This document shows positions 8,391 through 15,936 of a DNA stretch of 52,088 bases, piece by piece. The notes under the pieces were generated by a model. It saw only the letters and a program-made list of their open reading frames with translations, made no database searches and had not been told where the DNA came from. Numbering within the stretch: position 1 is the first letter of the stretch; each line of letters opens with the position of its first letter. This DNA comes from JBBRCE01 sp038205115. Lineage in GTDB: Bacteria; Planctomycetota; Planctomycetia; Pirellulales; JBBRCE01. Position numbers and translations under genes: made by a program. Location of the stretch: contig JBBRCE010000036.1 in NCBI GenBank assembly GCA_038205115.1, positions 1-52,088 on the forward strand, in the 5' to 3' direction.

Positions 8391-9596
8391 TCACGGCGCG
8401 CGCGAGCGCCCAGCCTGCCCAGCAGATGGAACGCTGGCCAGCACGAGCGTGACGACCTTGCCGGACGACTCGCCGGAAAAGGTTGCTGATGCCGCGCGCT
8501 GGTCTGCCTGCGCTGCGACGGTGTAAGTGTCCGCCATTTTCAGCACGGCCGAGAGATGATCGTTGGCGTCGAAGCGTTCGTCGTTGGTTTGCCCGCTGAA
8601 GACAATTTCGCCAGCGGCATTTTTGACGCTGATCTTGGCAGTCAGGCGATCGCCGCCGGAGCGGTCGAGCACGCGAAACATCACGCGCATCTGGCCCTCG
8701 GGAATCGCCACCAGCTTTTGCGCGTAGCGATCGGTCACGTTCACGCCGTAGCTCCATTCGCGCTCGGGCGCCCACACAAACGGAAACAGGGCCGGGGTGC
8801 GTTTGAAGCTCGAGGCGTAAATGGCGTGCATCCGGTCGTCGCGTTTGGCGGTTGCGGCGCGTTCCGCAAACCAGCCTTTGTCGAGCTTGTCGCCGCTGGG
8901 CTCTTGCGCGCCGGTAAAGTGCCAACCTTGATCCCAGACTTCCACCCACGAGTGGTTGCCGCTCTCGTCGGCCCACATGGGCGTGCCGACGAACCGCGCC
9001 GGAATGCCTACGCTACGGCACGAATCGATCAGCAACACAGACAGCCCACTGCACGATGCCAGACCGGACGCCATCGATTCGCTGGGGCTTTGATCTGCCT
9101 TGGCGCGCTTGGTGGAATAATGAACTTTGAAGGCGTCGAAGATTTTCTGATTCAACATCACGGCCGCTTTGCCGGGCGAATCGATGCCTACCACGATCGG
9201 CAAACAGCGCGCGTGGAGATCGGCGCGCCATTTTTCGCGATGTTCGTTGATGCTGGCGTACGGCAGGATGTCGTTCAAAAACAGTTCCTTCGAGACGCTG
9301 GCTTTCCAGGGCGATTGGTCGTAAGCCTTATAGGCGAACTCCAGATGCTCGCGCAAAAAGTCGGCCGAGAGATTTTGCAGATCGCGATCCGGCATGTTGA
9401 CCAGCAAAAACTCCAAACCCTCGCGCTGCTCGTTCGGCGTTTGCTTCCAGGCCAGTTCGAGTTGTTCGCGATTCTTGCCGGCTTTGTCGAGCGCCGCGCT
9501 GATCGCCGCCGGCAGATCGGCGGACAAGCAGACGTCGGCCGTTGCGCAGTAAACTCCCACGGCGCAAACGACCAGCAACGCGGCAGAGAATTTCAT
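8391..9596 (-). CDS. Secreted transglutaminase-like protein
   Basis: The product is about 401 residues. The ATG at 9596 gives a signal peptide (MKFSAALLVVCAVGVYCATA). The core has the transglutaminase-like pattern: the candidate catalytic Cys in MASGLASCSGLSVLLIDSCR, then SVGIPARFVGTPMW, and the candidate His in GNHSWVEVWDQGWHFTG. A further acidic residue could complete the triad. A beta-sandwich-like C-terminal domain of about 100 residues follows (MRVMFRVLDRSGGD, GEIVFSGQTNDE). Bacterial members of this fold act as proteases or amidases outside the cytoplasm more often than as cross-linkers, so the reaction is uncertain. It follows the esterase gene by 92 bases in the same direction and may be cotranscribed with it. 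Confidence 0.82.
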   Translation of the reverse strand: MKFSAALLVVCAVGVYCATADVCLSADLPAAISAALDKAGKNREQLELAWKQTPNEQREGLEFLLVNMPDRDLQNLSADFLREHLEFAYKAYDQSPWKASVSKELFLNDILPYASINEHREKWRADLHARCLPIVVGIDSPGKAAVMLNQKIFDAFKVHYSTKRAKADQSPSESMASGLASCSGLSVLLIDSCRSVGIPARFVGTPMWADESGNHSWVEVWDQGWHFTGAQEPSGDKLDKGWFAERAATAKRDDRMHAIYASSFKRTPALFPFVWAPEREWSYGVNVTDRYAQKLVAIPEGQMRVMFRVLDRSGGDRLTAKISVKNAAGEIVFSGQTNDERFDANDHLSAVLKMADTYTVAAQADQRAASATFSGESSGKVVTLVLASVPSAGQAGRSRAP

Positions 9597-9688
9597 CGGG
9601 TTCGATTCCTGATGGCTGGCAAGTGAATGTGCGAAGGCATGCGGGCGAAGTTTTGCCTTCAGACGGCGGCGCGCGCACCGCACGCAAC

Positions 9689-10582
9689 TTATTTCGTGGC
9701 TGTCTTGAGGTGCTTGTCCAGAAATTCTAGCACAATTGGCCGCAAATCGCGCTGCTTGGGCTGCAGATGAAAGGTGTGCGGCGCGCCCTGGACTTCGATC
9801 AACTGATTTTCGATGCCGGCTTTGGTCAGGGCGGCGGCCAGTTGTCGCGAGAACTCAACCGGCACGGTTTTGTCGGCCGTGCCGTGCAGCAGCATAAACG
9901 GCGGATCGGACTTATCGAGATATTTGAGCACGGACGTTTTGTTGTCGCTGGCTGCATCGAGGGGTGTGGTGCTCATTTGCAATGCGCCGTACAGATCGAC
10001 CACGCAATGGACTTTGGTCGAGACATCGCCCCAGGGCTCGATGGGATCGAGTCCATCGGCCGCAGCGGTGACACCAATCAGCGCGGACAAGTGGCCGCCA
10101 GCCGATCCGCCCATTACACCCAAATGATCGGGGTCGAGTTGATATTTGGCGGCATTGACGCGCAGCCAGCGCACGCCGGTTTTGCAGTCGTGAATATTTT
10201 GCGGCCAGGCCGAGGCCACGTTGTCTTTGGTGCCCAGCTTGTAATTGATGCTCAGCACGGCGTAACCGTGTTGAGCCAGCGTTGGGCCAATGTTCTGTTC
10301 GCGCTCGGCCGCTTTGTCGCCGCCAGTCCAACCGCCGCCGTGAATCAGCAGCACGGCTGGCAGTCTGGCATCTTTTGCCACCGTGGCCGGCAGATACAGA
10401 TCGGCTTTTTCGTTGCGACCCGCGCCGAGATAGGCAATGTCTTTTTCGATCTTCACATTTTCGTCAGCCCACGCGGACGCGGCGAGGGGCTTGAACAAAA
10501 CGAGCAACATCAGCGCCGGAAAATTCGAAGCTAATCGACGACAGAAACTGCTTGCCAGAATTTTCGCCAACGTTTGAGACAT
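9689..10582 (-). CDS. Secreted alpha/beta hydrolase, acetyl-esterase (BD-FAE/HSL-like)
   Basis: The 297-residue product has a signal peptide ending near AASAWADE. The catalytic features are complete: the oxyanion motif LLIHGGGWTGGDK, the nucleophile Ser in GVMGGSAGGHLSAL, an Asp in LLHGTADKTVP and a His in GAPHTFHL. This set is typical of small esterases that deacetylate or deferuloylate plant polysaccharides, a common gene type in planctomycetes. The exact substrate is not readable. The start lies only 21 bases from the left end of repeat copy B, so the gene's 5' leader is probably made by that element. The transglutaminase-like gene follows 92 bases downstream. Confidence 0.88.
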   Translation of the reverse strand: MSQTLAKILASSFCRRLASNFPALMLLVLFKPLAASAWADENVKIEKDIAYLGAGRNEKADLYLPATVAKDARLPAVLLIHGGGWTGGDKAAEREQNIGPTLAQHGYAVLSINYKLGTKDNVASAWPQNIHDCKTGVRWLRVNAAKYQLDPDHLGVMGGSAGGHLSALIGVTAAADGLDPIEPWGDVSTKVHCVVDLYGALQMSTTPLDAASDNKTSVLKYLDKSDPPFMLLHGTADKTVPVEFSRQLAAALTKAGIENQLIEVQGAPHTFHLQPKQRDLRPIVLEFLDKHLKTATK

Positions 10583-10602
10583 ATTCGGCCTGCATGGAAA
10601 TA

Positions 10603-10880
10603 GGAACGAACGGAAAATGACTTTCTTCGATTGAGGCGCCTGCTACTCGTGATCGTACGTGTCGACCTGAACGAAAAACGGAACTTATTTTGTCGGTCGT
10701 GCCTGAGTCGCTTGAATTGGAATCCAATATTGTTTTACCGCGAAGGCGCAAAGCACGCGAAGAAAAATGATGAGAAACGATCACGCGATTACAGCTTGCA
10801 TCAATGACGTTTGCAAAACACATTTTTTGAGTCCGCCGGCACGATTGCTTTTTCTTCGCGTCCTTTGCGACTTCGCGGTG
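10603..10880. repeat. Intergenic repeat, copy B, inverted relative to copy A
   Basis: This copy starts with GGAACGAACGGAAAATGACTT (10603-10623), matching the terminal repeat of copy A. Internal arms at 10737-10767 and 10849-10879 (31 bases, two mismatches) are separated by 81 bases. The right-hand end is diverged and could not be placed; homology may extend to about 10925. It occupies the 5' region of the esterase gene on the minus strand. The remaining sequence of the 440-base gap, up to 11022, shows no gene. Confidence 0.65.
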
Positions 10881-11022
10881 AACTCTTCTGCTCACTGAAT
10901 TTGCAATCCGCGCCAGTACCATTCCTTACTTGGTTGATTGCCGACGTAATTGATTGCGTTCGCCTGAATTTTCCGGCAATAGGCCGCATTTTTCAAGCTT
11001 CGCCACGGGCGATGTTCTCATT

Positions 11023-12204
11023 CTACGGCAACCTCTGCGCCAACAACCAATCTTCAACCACAATCTGCTCTACCAGTGGCGCACGCAGCAGCGCCGTGCG
11101 CGAGGGCAACATCTTGGCCAGCCAGGGGCGGCGCATGACTTGCGAGACTGCCCGCAGCCCAAAGCCGGTAAAGCTGCGATCCGCCAATTGGGCCAGCACG
11201 TTGTCCGCCAATCGTTTGAACGTGGCCGGCACCAGGTTCGGTTCCGGACCAACATGCAGCACCAAGCGGCAATCGCGCGCGAGAATTTCGTACACCGCTT
11301 CCCACAGCCGCTGCGGATGATCGACCCATAGCGCCAATATTTGGCGTATCGTGCTTTCGTAATAATTGGACTTGCCGGTCACCAGCGAAAAAATCGGCAT
11401 CGTTGGCTGCTCGCGCAGTACGTTCAACGTGTGCAGCATCACGGCCGAACGATTGGGCACGTTGCGCTGCCAAACCAGCGGCGTGTGCATCGGCGGCCAG
11501 CGCTGATCGTTTTTGCGCAAATACACGCGCTCGGGAAAGGCCTGCCGCATCAGCGCCGTGAATCGCTCGATGGTATCGCGTTGGCCCAGCAGCAGCACCG
11601 AGTTGGGCGAAAGAATGGTGCTAACGCCCATCACGCCATTTCCGGCCTGATTCACTTGGCGGCAGAGATTGTCGACAACGCTCAAGTCCAAGATCGGCCC
11701 GCGCGAAAACAGCACGCCCAGCGTCACGTCGTCGGCCAGCGCGGCGACATCGGCGGCCATAGCCAGCGGCACGCGTAAGGCGGATTGCAAATCGATCATT
11801 TCGCCCGCCACCAGCGCCGTGACCTCGCCAAGGCTGTAACCGCAGGCCAGTTGGGCTTGCCGGTAATCGACGCCAAAGAATTCGCGGAGCAATTCCAGAT
11901 GGACAAGCTCCATGGCCACAATCATCGCCACGGCATCGGCGTAGGTGTCGAGCGTGGTTTCCACATGATCACGGACGCGCTGCAGCAGATTGCAAGGGCG
12001 GCCGATCTGCTCACTGCAAATCTCGGCCGCTTCGCGAAGTTTGCGCTCGACGATCGGCCCAAACGCCGGATGCAGCAGCAGTTCGCGGCTACGCCCTAAG
12101 TTGGTTACGTTGTATCCGCGAAAAAACAACGCCGCGCCGGTGATTTGTTCGCGAAGTTCCACAACCGACCAGTCGGATTGACTCAAAAGCGTGACGTTCG
12201 CCAC
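11023..12204 (-). CDS. Acyltransferase-domain protein (malonyl-CoA:ACP transacylase-like)
   Basis: The 393-residue product shows the acyltransferase fold. ALFFRGYNVTNLG stands where FabD proteins have their first glycine-rich turn. The nucleophile elbow is ACGYSLGEVTAL, matching the GHSLGE motif with Tyr in place of the usual His. RWPPMHTPLVWQ provides the candidate catalytic His, equivalent to the FHSPLM region, and LHVGPEPNLVPATFKR resembles the closing ELGPGKVL block. Conserved Ser and His imply transfer of an acyl group to a carrier protein or other acceptor. No acyl carrier protein or ketosynthase is nearby, so it is probably not the housekeeping FabD. It is divergent from the SDR-DHPS-PabB operon, with 60 bases between starts. 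Confidence 0.7.
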   Translation of the reverse strand: MANVTLLSQSDWSVVELREQITGAALFFRGYNVTNLGRSRELLLHPAFGPIVERKLREAAEICSEQIGRPCNLLQRVRDHVETTLDTYADAVAMIVAMELVHLELLREFFGVDYRQAQLACGYSLGEVTALVAGEMIDLQSALRVPLAMAADVAALADDVTLGVLFSRGPILDLSVVDNLCRQVNQAGNGVMGVSTILSPNSVLLLGQRDTIERFTALMRQAFPERVYLRKNDQRWPPMHTPLVWQRNVPNRSAVMLHTLNVLREQPTMPIFSLVTGKSNYYESTIRQILALWVDHPQRLWEAVYEILARDCRLVLHVGPEPNLVPATFKRLADNVLAQLADRSFTGFGLRAVSQVMRRPWLAKMLPSRTALLRAPLVEQIVVEDWLLAQRLP

Positions 12205-12264
12205 GGAAACGATGGCTAGCTATGATATTGTAGTTCAAATCGCGACCATCGTCCGCCGGCAACC

Positions 12265-13041
12265 ATGACCGAATCGATTGCAAACCTCAAACCGCTGGTC
12301 GGAAAAACGGCCGTCGTCACCGGCTCGTCCAGCGGAATTGGCCGGGCGATTGCCCTGGATTTGTCGCGGGCGGGCGCAACATGCATCATCCACGGTCGCA
12401 ATCAAGCCCGCGCCACGCAAGCAGTGGCCGCCCTCCGCGCGCTCGGTTGCGATGCCCAGTCGATGATTGCCGATCTCCAAAATCCAGGCGAGCAAGACCG
12501 TCTGGCGGAAACCGCCTGGCAGCAGACCGCGGGCGTGGATATCTGGATCAACAATGCCGGCGCGGATGTACTCACCGGCGATGCGGCCGCGCTGAGCTTC
12601 GAAGAAAAGCTGCAATTGCTCTGGGCGGTTGATGTGACCGCCACGATACGTCTTTCGCGAAATATTGGCCGGCGGATGCGGGCGCGCGGCAACGGAGCGA
12701 TCGTCAACATTGGCTGGGATCAGGCCCTGCAAGGCATGGCGGGCGACAGTGGCGAAATGTTTACGGCCATCAAAGGCGCGGTGCAAGCGTTTACGCTGAG
12801 TTTGGCCAAATCGCTCGCGCCGCAGGTGAGAGTCAATTGCCTGGCGCCCGGTTGGATTCGCACCGCCTGGGGCGATCAAGCGTCCGATTATTGGCAGCAG
12901 CGGGCCAGTCGCGAGAGCTTGCTGGGACGCTGGGGCACGCCGGAGGATGTTGCTGCCGCAGCGCTGTTTTTGGTTTCGCCCGCCGCGCAATTCATCACTG
13001 GCCAAACGCTGTGCGTTAACGGCGGCTTTCGGGCAAGCTAA
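12265..13041 (+). CDS. SDR-family protein with altered catalytic residues
   Basis: The 258-residue product has the classical short-chain dehydrogenase length and cofactor signatures: TGSSSGIGRAIAL, IHGRNQ (which suggests NADP(H)), INNAGADVLTG and VRVNCLAPGWIRT. The active site departs from the family. Where Ser and the YxxxK motif are expected, it reads VNIGWDQALQGMAGDSGEMF then TAIKGAVQ. The Tyr four residues before the Lys is Phe, the Ser position is Gly/Trp, and the structural Asn in the preceding helix is Asp (WAVDVTAT). Normal SDR chemistry is therefore doubtful; it may bind its ligand without oxidising it or use another residue. The DHPS-like gene begins two bases after its stop, so the two are surely cotranscribed. 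The start is the first ATG after a 60-base divergent promoter region. Confidence 0.88.
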   Translation: MTESIANLKPLVGKTAVVTGSSSGIGRAIALDLSRAGATCIIHGRNQARATQAVAALRALGCDAQSMIADLQNPGEQDRLAETAWQQTAGVDIWINNAGADVLTGDAAALSFEEKLQLLWAVDVTATIRLSRNIGRRMRARGNGAIVNIGWDQALQGMAGDSGEMFTAIKGAVQAFTLSLAKSLAPQVRVNCLAPGWIRTAWGDQASDYWQQRASRESLLGRWGTPEDVAAAALFLVSPAAQFITGQTLCVNGGFRAS

Positions 13042-13042
13042 C

Positions 13043-14467
13043 ATGACTCGGCCACACATTCACTTCGTGACCGGGCGCTTGGCCGAATTCGCGCTCCGCG
13101 ACGTTTTGCACAAATTGGCGCCGCGGGCCGAATTCGAATATTCGGTGGGCGTGCTGCCGATCACCGTGGCGGCACTGATGTCGCCCGCCTGGATTGCCGC
13201 CAGAATTCAACCTCCGCCGGCCACCACCAAGATCATGCTGCCAGGATATTGCAGCGGCGATCTGGCGCCTGTCGAGCAGATCACCGGCAAACCGGTCGAG
13301 CGCGGCCCCAAAGATTTGCAGCGCTTGCCCGAGTTCTTCGGGCAGCAGCAGCGCGGCGACGATTACGGCGGCTACGACATTCAAATCATCGCCGAAATCA
13401 ATCATGCGCCGCGGTTGCCGTTATCGGTCATTCTGGCAACCGCGCGGCGGATGACGGACGACGGTGCGGATTTAATCGACGTGGGTTGCGAGCCCGGCGA
13501 TGCGTGGACCGGCGTGGCAGACGTTGTCCGCGCGCTGCGCGACGCGGGGCATCGCGTTTCGATCGATAGTCTGAATCCGGCGGAAATCGCACCCGCCGTC
13601 AAGGCCGGTTGCGAACTCGTGCTGAGCGTGAATTCCAGCAATCGCGACGCGGCCGCCGATTGGAACTGCGAAGTTGTGGTGGTGCCCGACGTGCCCAGTA
13701 CGCTGGCCGGCTTGGACGAGACGGTCGAATTTCTGGCCGCGCGCCGCGTGCCGCTGCGGATTGACCCGGTGCTCGAGCCAATCGGGTTTGGATTTGCCGA
13801 AAGCTTGGGTCGCTATCTCAACATTCGCCATCGTTACCCCGACGCCGAAATGATGATGGGCATCGGCAACCTCACGGAGTTGACCGACGTCGACTCGGCC
13901 GGCATCAACGTGTTGCTGTTGGGGTTTTGCCAAGAACTGGGTATTCGTAGCGTACTGACCACCGAAGTGATCAATTGGGCGCGCACTTCGGTGCGCGAAT
14001 GCGATTTGGCGCGGCGGTTAATGCATTACGCTGTGAGCGGGCGGCGGCTGCCGAAACATTTGGAGTCGCGACTGGTGACGCTCCGCGATCCGCAGGTCTC
14101 GCGTCAAGGCGACGAAGTGTTACAGCGCCTGGCGCAAACCATCAAAGATCACAACATTCGGCTATTTGCCGAAGACGGTACGCTGCAAGCGATCTCGGCC
14201 GGTTTGCAATTGAGCGATGCAAATGCCTTTGTGCTGTTCGAAAAATTGCAGGCGGCGTTGCCTCGGCCCGTCGACGCCGCGCACGCGTTTTATCTGGGCT
14301 ACGAACTGGCGAAAGCCACAACGGCCAACACGCTCGGCAAACAATATCGGCAAGATGAAGCGCTCGACTGGGGCTATCTGACGCAGCCGGAAGTCAGCCA
14401 TCGGCAACGCCGCGCGCCGCCGCCCAAAAATCAGCCAGAATCGCCTGCCGACGAGCCCGCGCCATGA
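13043..14467 (+). CDS. Dihydropteroate-synthase-like protein (DUF6513 type)
   Basis: The 474-residue product begins MTRPHIHFVTGRLAEFALRD. This N-terminal domain, with YSVGVLPITVAALM and IMLPGYCSGDL, is the DUF6513-type extension. The central part is a TIM-barrel pterin-binding domain: DIQIIAEINHAP, DDGADLIDVGCEPGD, VSIDSLNPAEI and MMGIGNLTELTD. These correspond to the DHPS strands that bind pterin. Related proteins are found with archaeal-type tetrahydromethanopterin C1-transfer genes in planctomycetes and methylotrophs; that link is from general knowledge, not from this window. The C-terminal tail is Pro- and Gln-rich. The start codon lies two bases after the SDR stop, and the end overlaps the PabB start (ATGA), so translation is coupled on both sides. 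Confidence 0.87.
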   Translation: MTRPHIHFVTGRLAEFALRDVLHKLAPRAEFEYSVGVLPITVAALMSPAWIAARIQPPPATTKIMLPGYCSGDLAPVEQITGKPVERGPKDLQRLPEFFGQQQRGDDYGGYDIQIIAEINHAPRLPLSVILATARRMTDDGADLIDVGCEPGDAWTGVADVVRALRDAGHRVSIDSLNPAEIAPAVKAGCELVLSVNSSNRDAAADWNCEVVVVPDVPSTLAGLDETVEFLAARRVPLRIDPVLEPIGFGFAESLGRYLNIRHRYPDAEMMMGIGNLTELTDVDSAGINVLLLGFCQELGIRSVLTTEVINWARTSVRECDLARRLMHYAVSGRRLPKHLESRLVTLRDPQVSRQGDEVLQRLAQTIKDHNIRLFAEDGTLQAISAGLQLSDANAFVLFEKLQAALPRPVDAAHAFYLGYELAKATTANTLGKQYRQDEALDWGYLTQPEVSHRQRRAPPPKNQPESPADEPAP

Positions 14468-15891
14468 ACAGTTCTGACGCGCCGTTTTATCCGCTGGTCC
14501 AAGAACTTTCGCCCGCGCCGGATGTTGAACAGGCGTTTGCGCGACTGGCGCGGCAACCGCACGCGATATTCTTCGACAGCGCTCGCCGCGATGCCGAGTT
14601 GGGGCGGTATTCGTTCATGGCCGCCGATCCGTTCGCCTACATGCGTTTGCCGGCCGATGGCGGCAATACGCTGGCCAAATTAGCCGCTACTCTGGCGGAG
14701 TTCGAAGGCGAGACATTGCCAGACTTACCGCCGTTTCAAGGCGGCGCTGCCGGGCTGTTCGGATACGAACTGGGCCGCAGTTTCGAGCGACTGCCGACGT
14801 CGAAGTGCGACGAATTTCAATTGCCGGCGCTAGCTGTTGGACTCTACGATGTGGTGCTGGCCTTCGACCATTCCACGGACCGCGCTTGGATCATTTCGCA
14901 GGGATTGCCCGAGCGAGAGATCGCCGCCCGCACGGCGCGGGCGAAGCTACGTTTGGAGGAAATGGCGCAATGGCTGGCGACAGATGCGACTGATAGCCGC
15001 AGGAGTGATCAGCGTGACGCCGACCGCTTGCCCACGGCGCAGCTCGCGCCGCAATTTCCGGTGGCCGGCGCGCCGGGATTGACCAGCAATTTCTCGCGGC
15101 ACGGTTATTTGCAGGCTGTGGAAAAGGCCATTCAATACATTCGTGCGGGCGATATCTTCCAAGTGAATTTGTCGCAGCGGTTGCTGTCGCCGGCCACGGA
15201 TTCGGCCGAGTCGCTGTATTTGCGTTTGCGGCAGCGCAACCCCGCGCCGTTTGGCGGATACTTTGATCTGGGCGACTTTCAGATTGTCAGCGCCTCGCCA
15301 GAACGCTTTATGCAAGTGCGCGGCGGGCAGGTCGAGACGCGACCCATCAAAGGCACGCGGCGACGCTTGCCGGGGCCCGAGGCCGATCTGTTTGCCGGCG
15401 ATGATCTGCGGCAAAGCGAAAAAGATCGTGCCGAAAATGTGATGATCGTCGATTTATTGCGCAACGATCTGTCACGCGTCTGCCGGCCGGAAAGCGTGTT
15501 TGTCAGTCAACTTTGCGGACTAGAAACCTACGCCACGGTGCAACATTTGGTTTCGGTCGTGCAGGGACAACTTCGCGACGGCCTCGGTCCGCTGGATTTA
15601 CTGCGCGCGGCGTTTCCGGGCGGTTCGATCACCGGCGCGCCGAAGGTGCGAGCAATGGAAATCATCGCCGAACTTGAACCGACCGCGCGCGGCGCCTACT
15701 GTGGTTGCCTGGGATATATCGGCTTTGATGGCGCGGCCGATACCAGCATTTTGATTCGCACCATCACGCAAGGCCGCGGTTGGCGACAGTTGCCCGTCGG
15801 CGGAGGCATTGTGGTGCAATCGGTTGCCGAGCGCGAGTACGAAGAAACCTGGCACAAGGCAGCCGGCATGTTACAGGCGCTCGAACCGTAA
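14464..15891 (+). CDS. pabB: Aminodeoxychorismate synthase component I
   Basis: The 475-residue product is a full-length chorismate-binding enzyme. It has AIQYIRAGDIFQVNLSQRLL, the PIKGTRRR motif, SEKDRAENVMIVDLLRNDLS, FPGGSITGAPKVRAMEII and GGGIVVQS. PIKGT, with Lys where anthranilate synthase has Ala, marks PabB rather than TrpE. It converts chorismate and ammonia to 4-amino-4-deoxychorismate, the step before para-aminobenzoate. No glutamine amidotransferase (PabA) is in the window. The gene overlaps the DHPS-like gene by four bases. This places the supply of para-aminobenzoate and a DHPS-like enzyme in one operon. A 46-base gap separates it from the convergent kinase gene. Confidence 0.93.
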   Translation: MNSSDAPFYPLVQELSPAPDVEQAFARLARQPHAIFFDSARRDAELGRYSFMAADPFAYMRLPADGGNTLAKLAATLAEFEGETLPDLPPFQGGAAGLFGYELGRSFERLPTSKCDEFQLPALAVGLYDVVLAFDHSTDRAWIISQGLPEREIAARTARAKLRLEEMAQWLATDATDSRRSDQRDADRLPTAQLAPQFPVAGAPGLTSNFSRHGYLQAVEKAIQYIRAGDIFQVNLSQRLLSPATDSAESLYLRLRQRNPAPFGGYFDLGDFQIVSASPERFMQVRGGQVETRPIKGTRRRLPGPEADLFAGDDLRQSEKDRAENVMIVDLLRNDLSRVCRPESVFVSQLCGLETYATVQHLVSVVQGQLRDGLGPLDLLRAAFPGGSITGAPKVRAMEIIAELEPTARGAYCGCLGYIGFDGAADTSILIRTITQGRGWRQLPVGGGIVVQSVAEREYEETWHKAAGMLQALEP

Positions 15892-15936
15892 TCGGTCGAT
15901 GCTTTCGCACAGGTGACAAAGCATTGTCCGCAGTGG

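Noticed and set aside
9585..9625. T-arm-like ggttcgattcc with a hairpin
   Set aside because: No acceptor stem or anticodon arm in the preceding 60 bases, which are coding sequence for the transglutaminase-like protein.
10464..10922. 152-codon minus-strand frame across repeat copy B
   Set aside because: It is repeat-derived like the frames in copy A, and it overlaps the start of the esterase gene.
12947..13042. Upstream extension of the DHPS-like frame into the SDR gene
   Set aside because: The extension overlaps conserved SDR codons, and the peptide before the ATG at 13043 has no similarity to the family.
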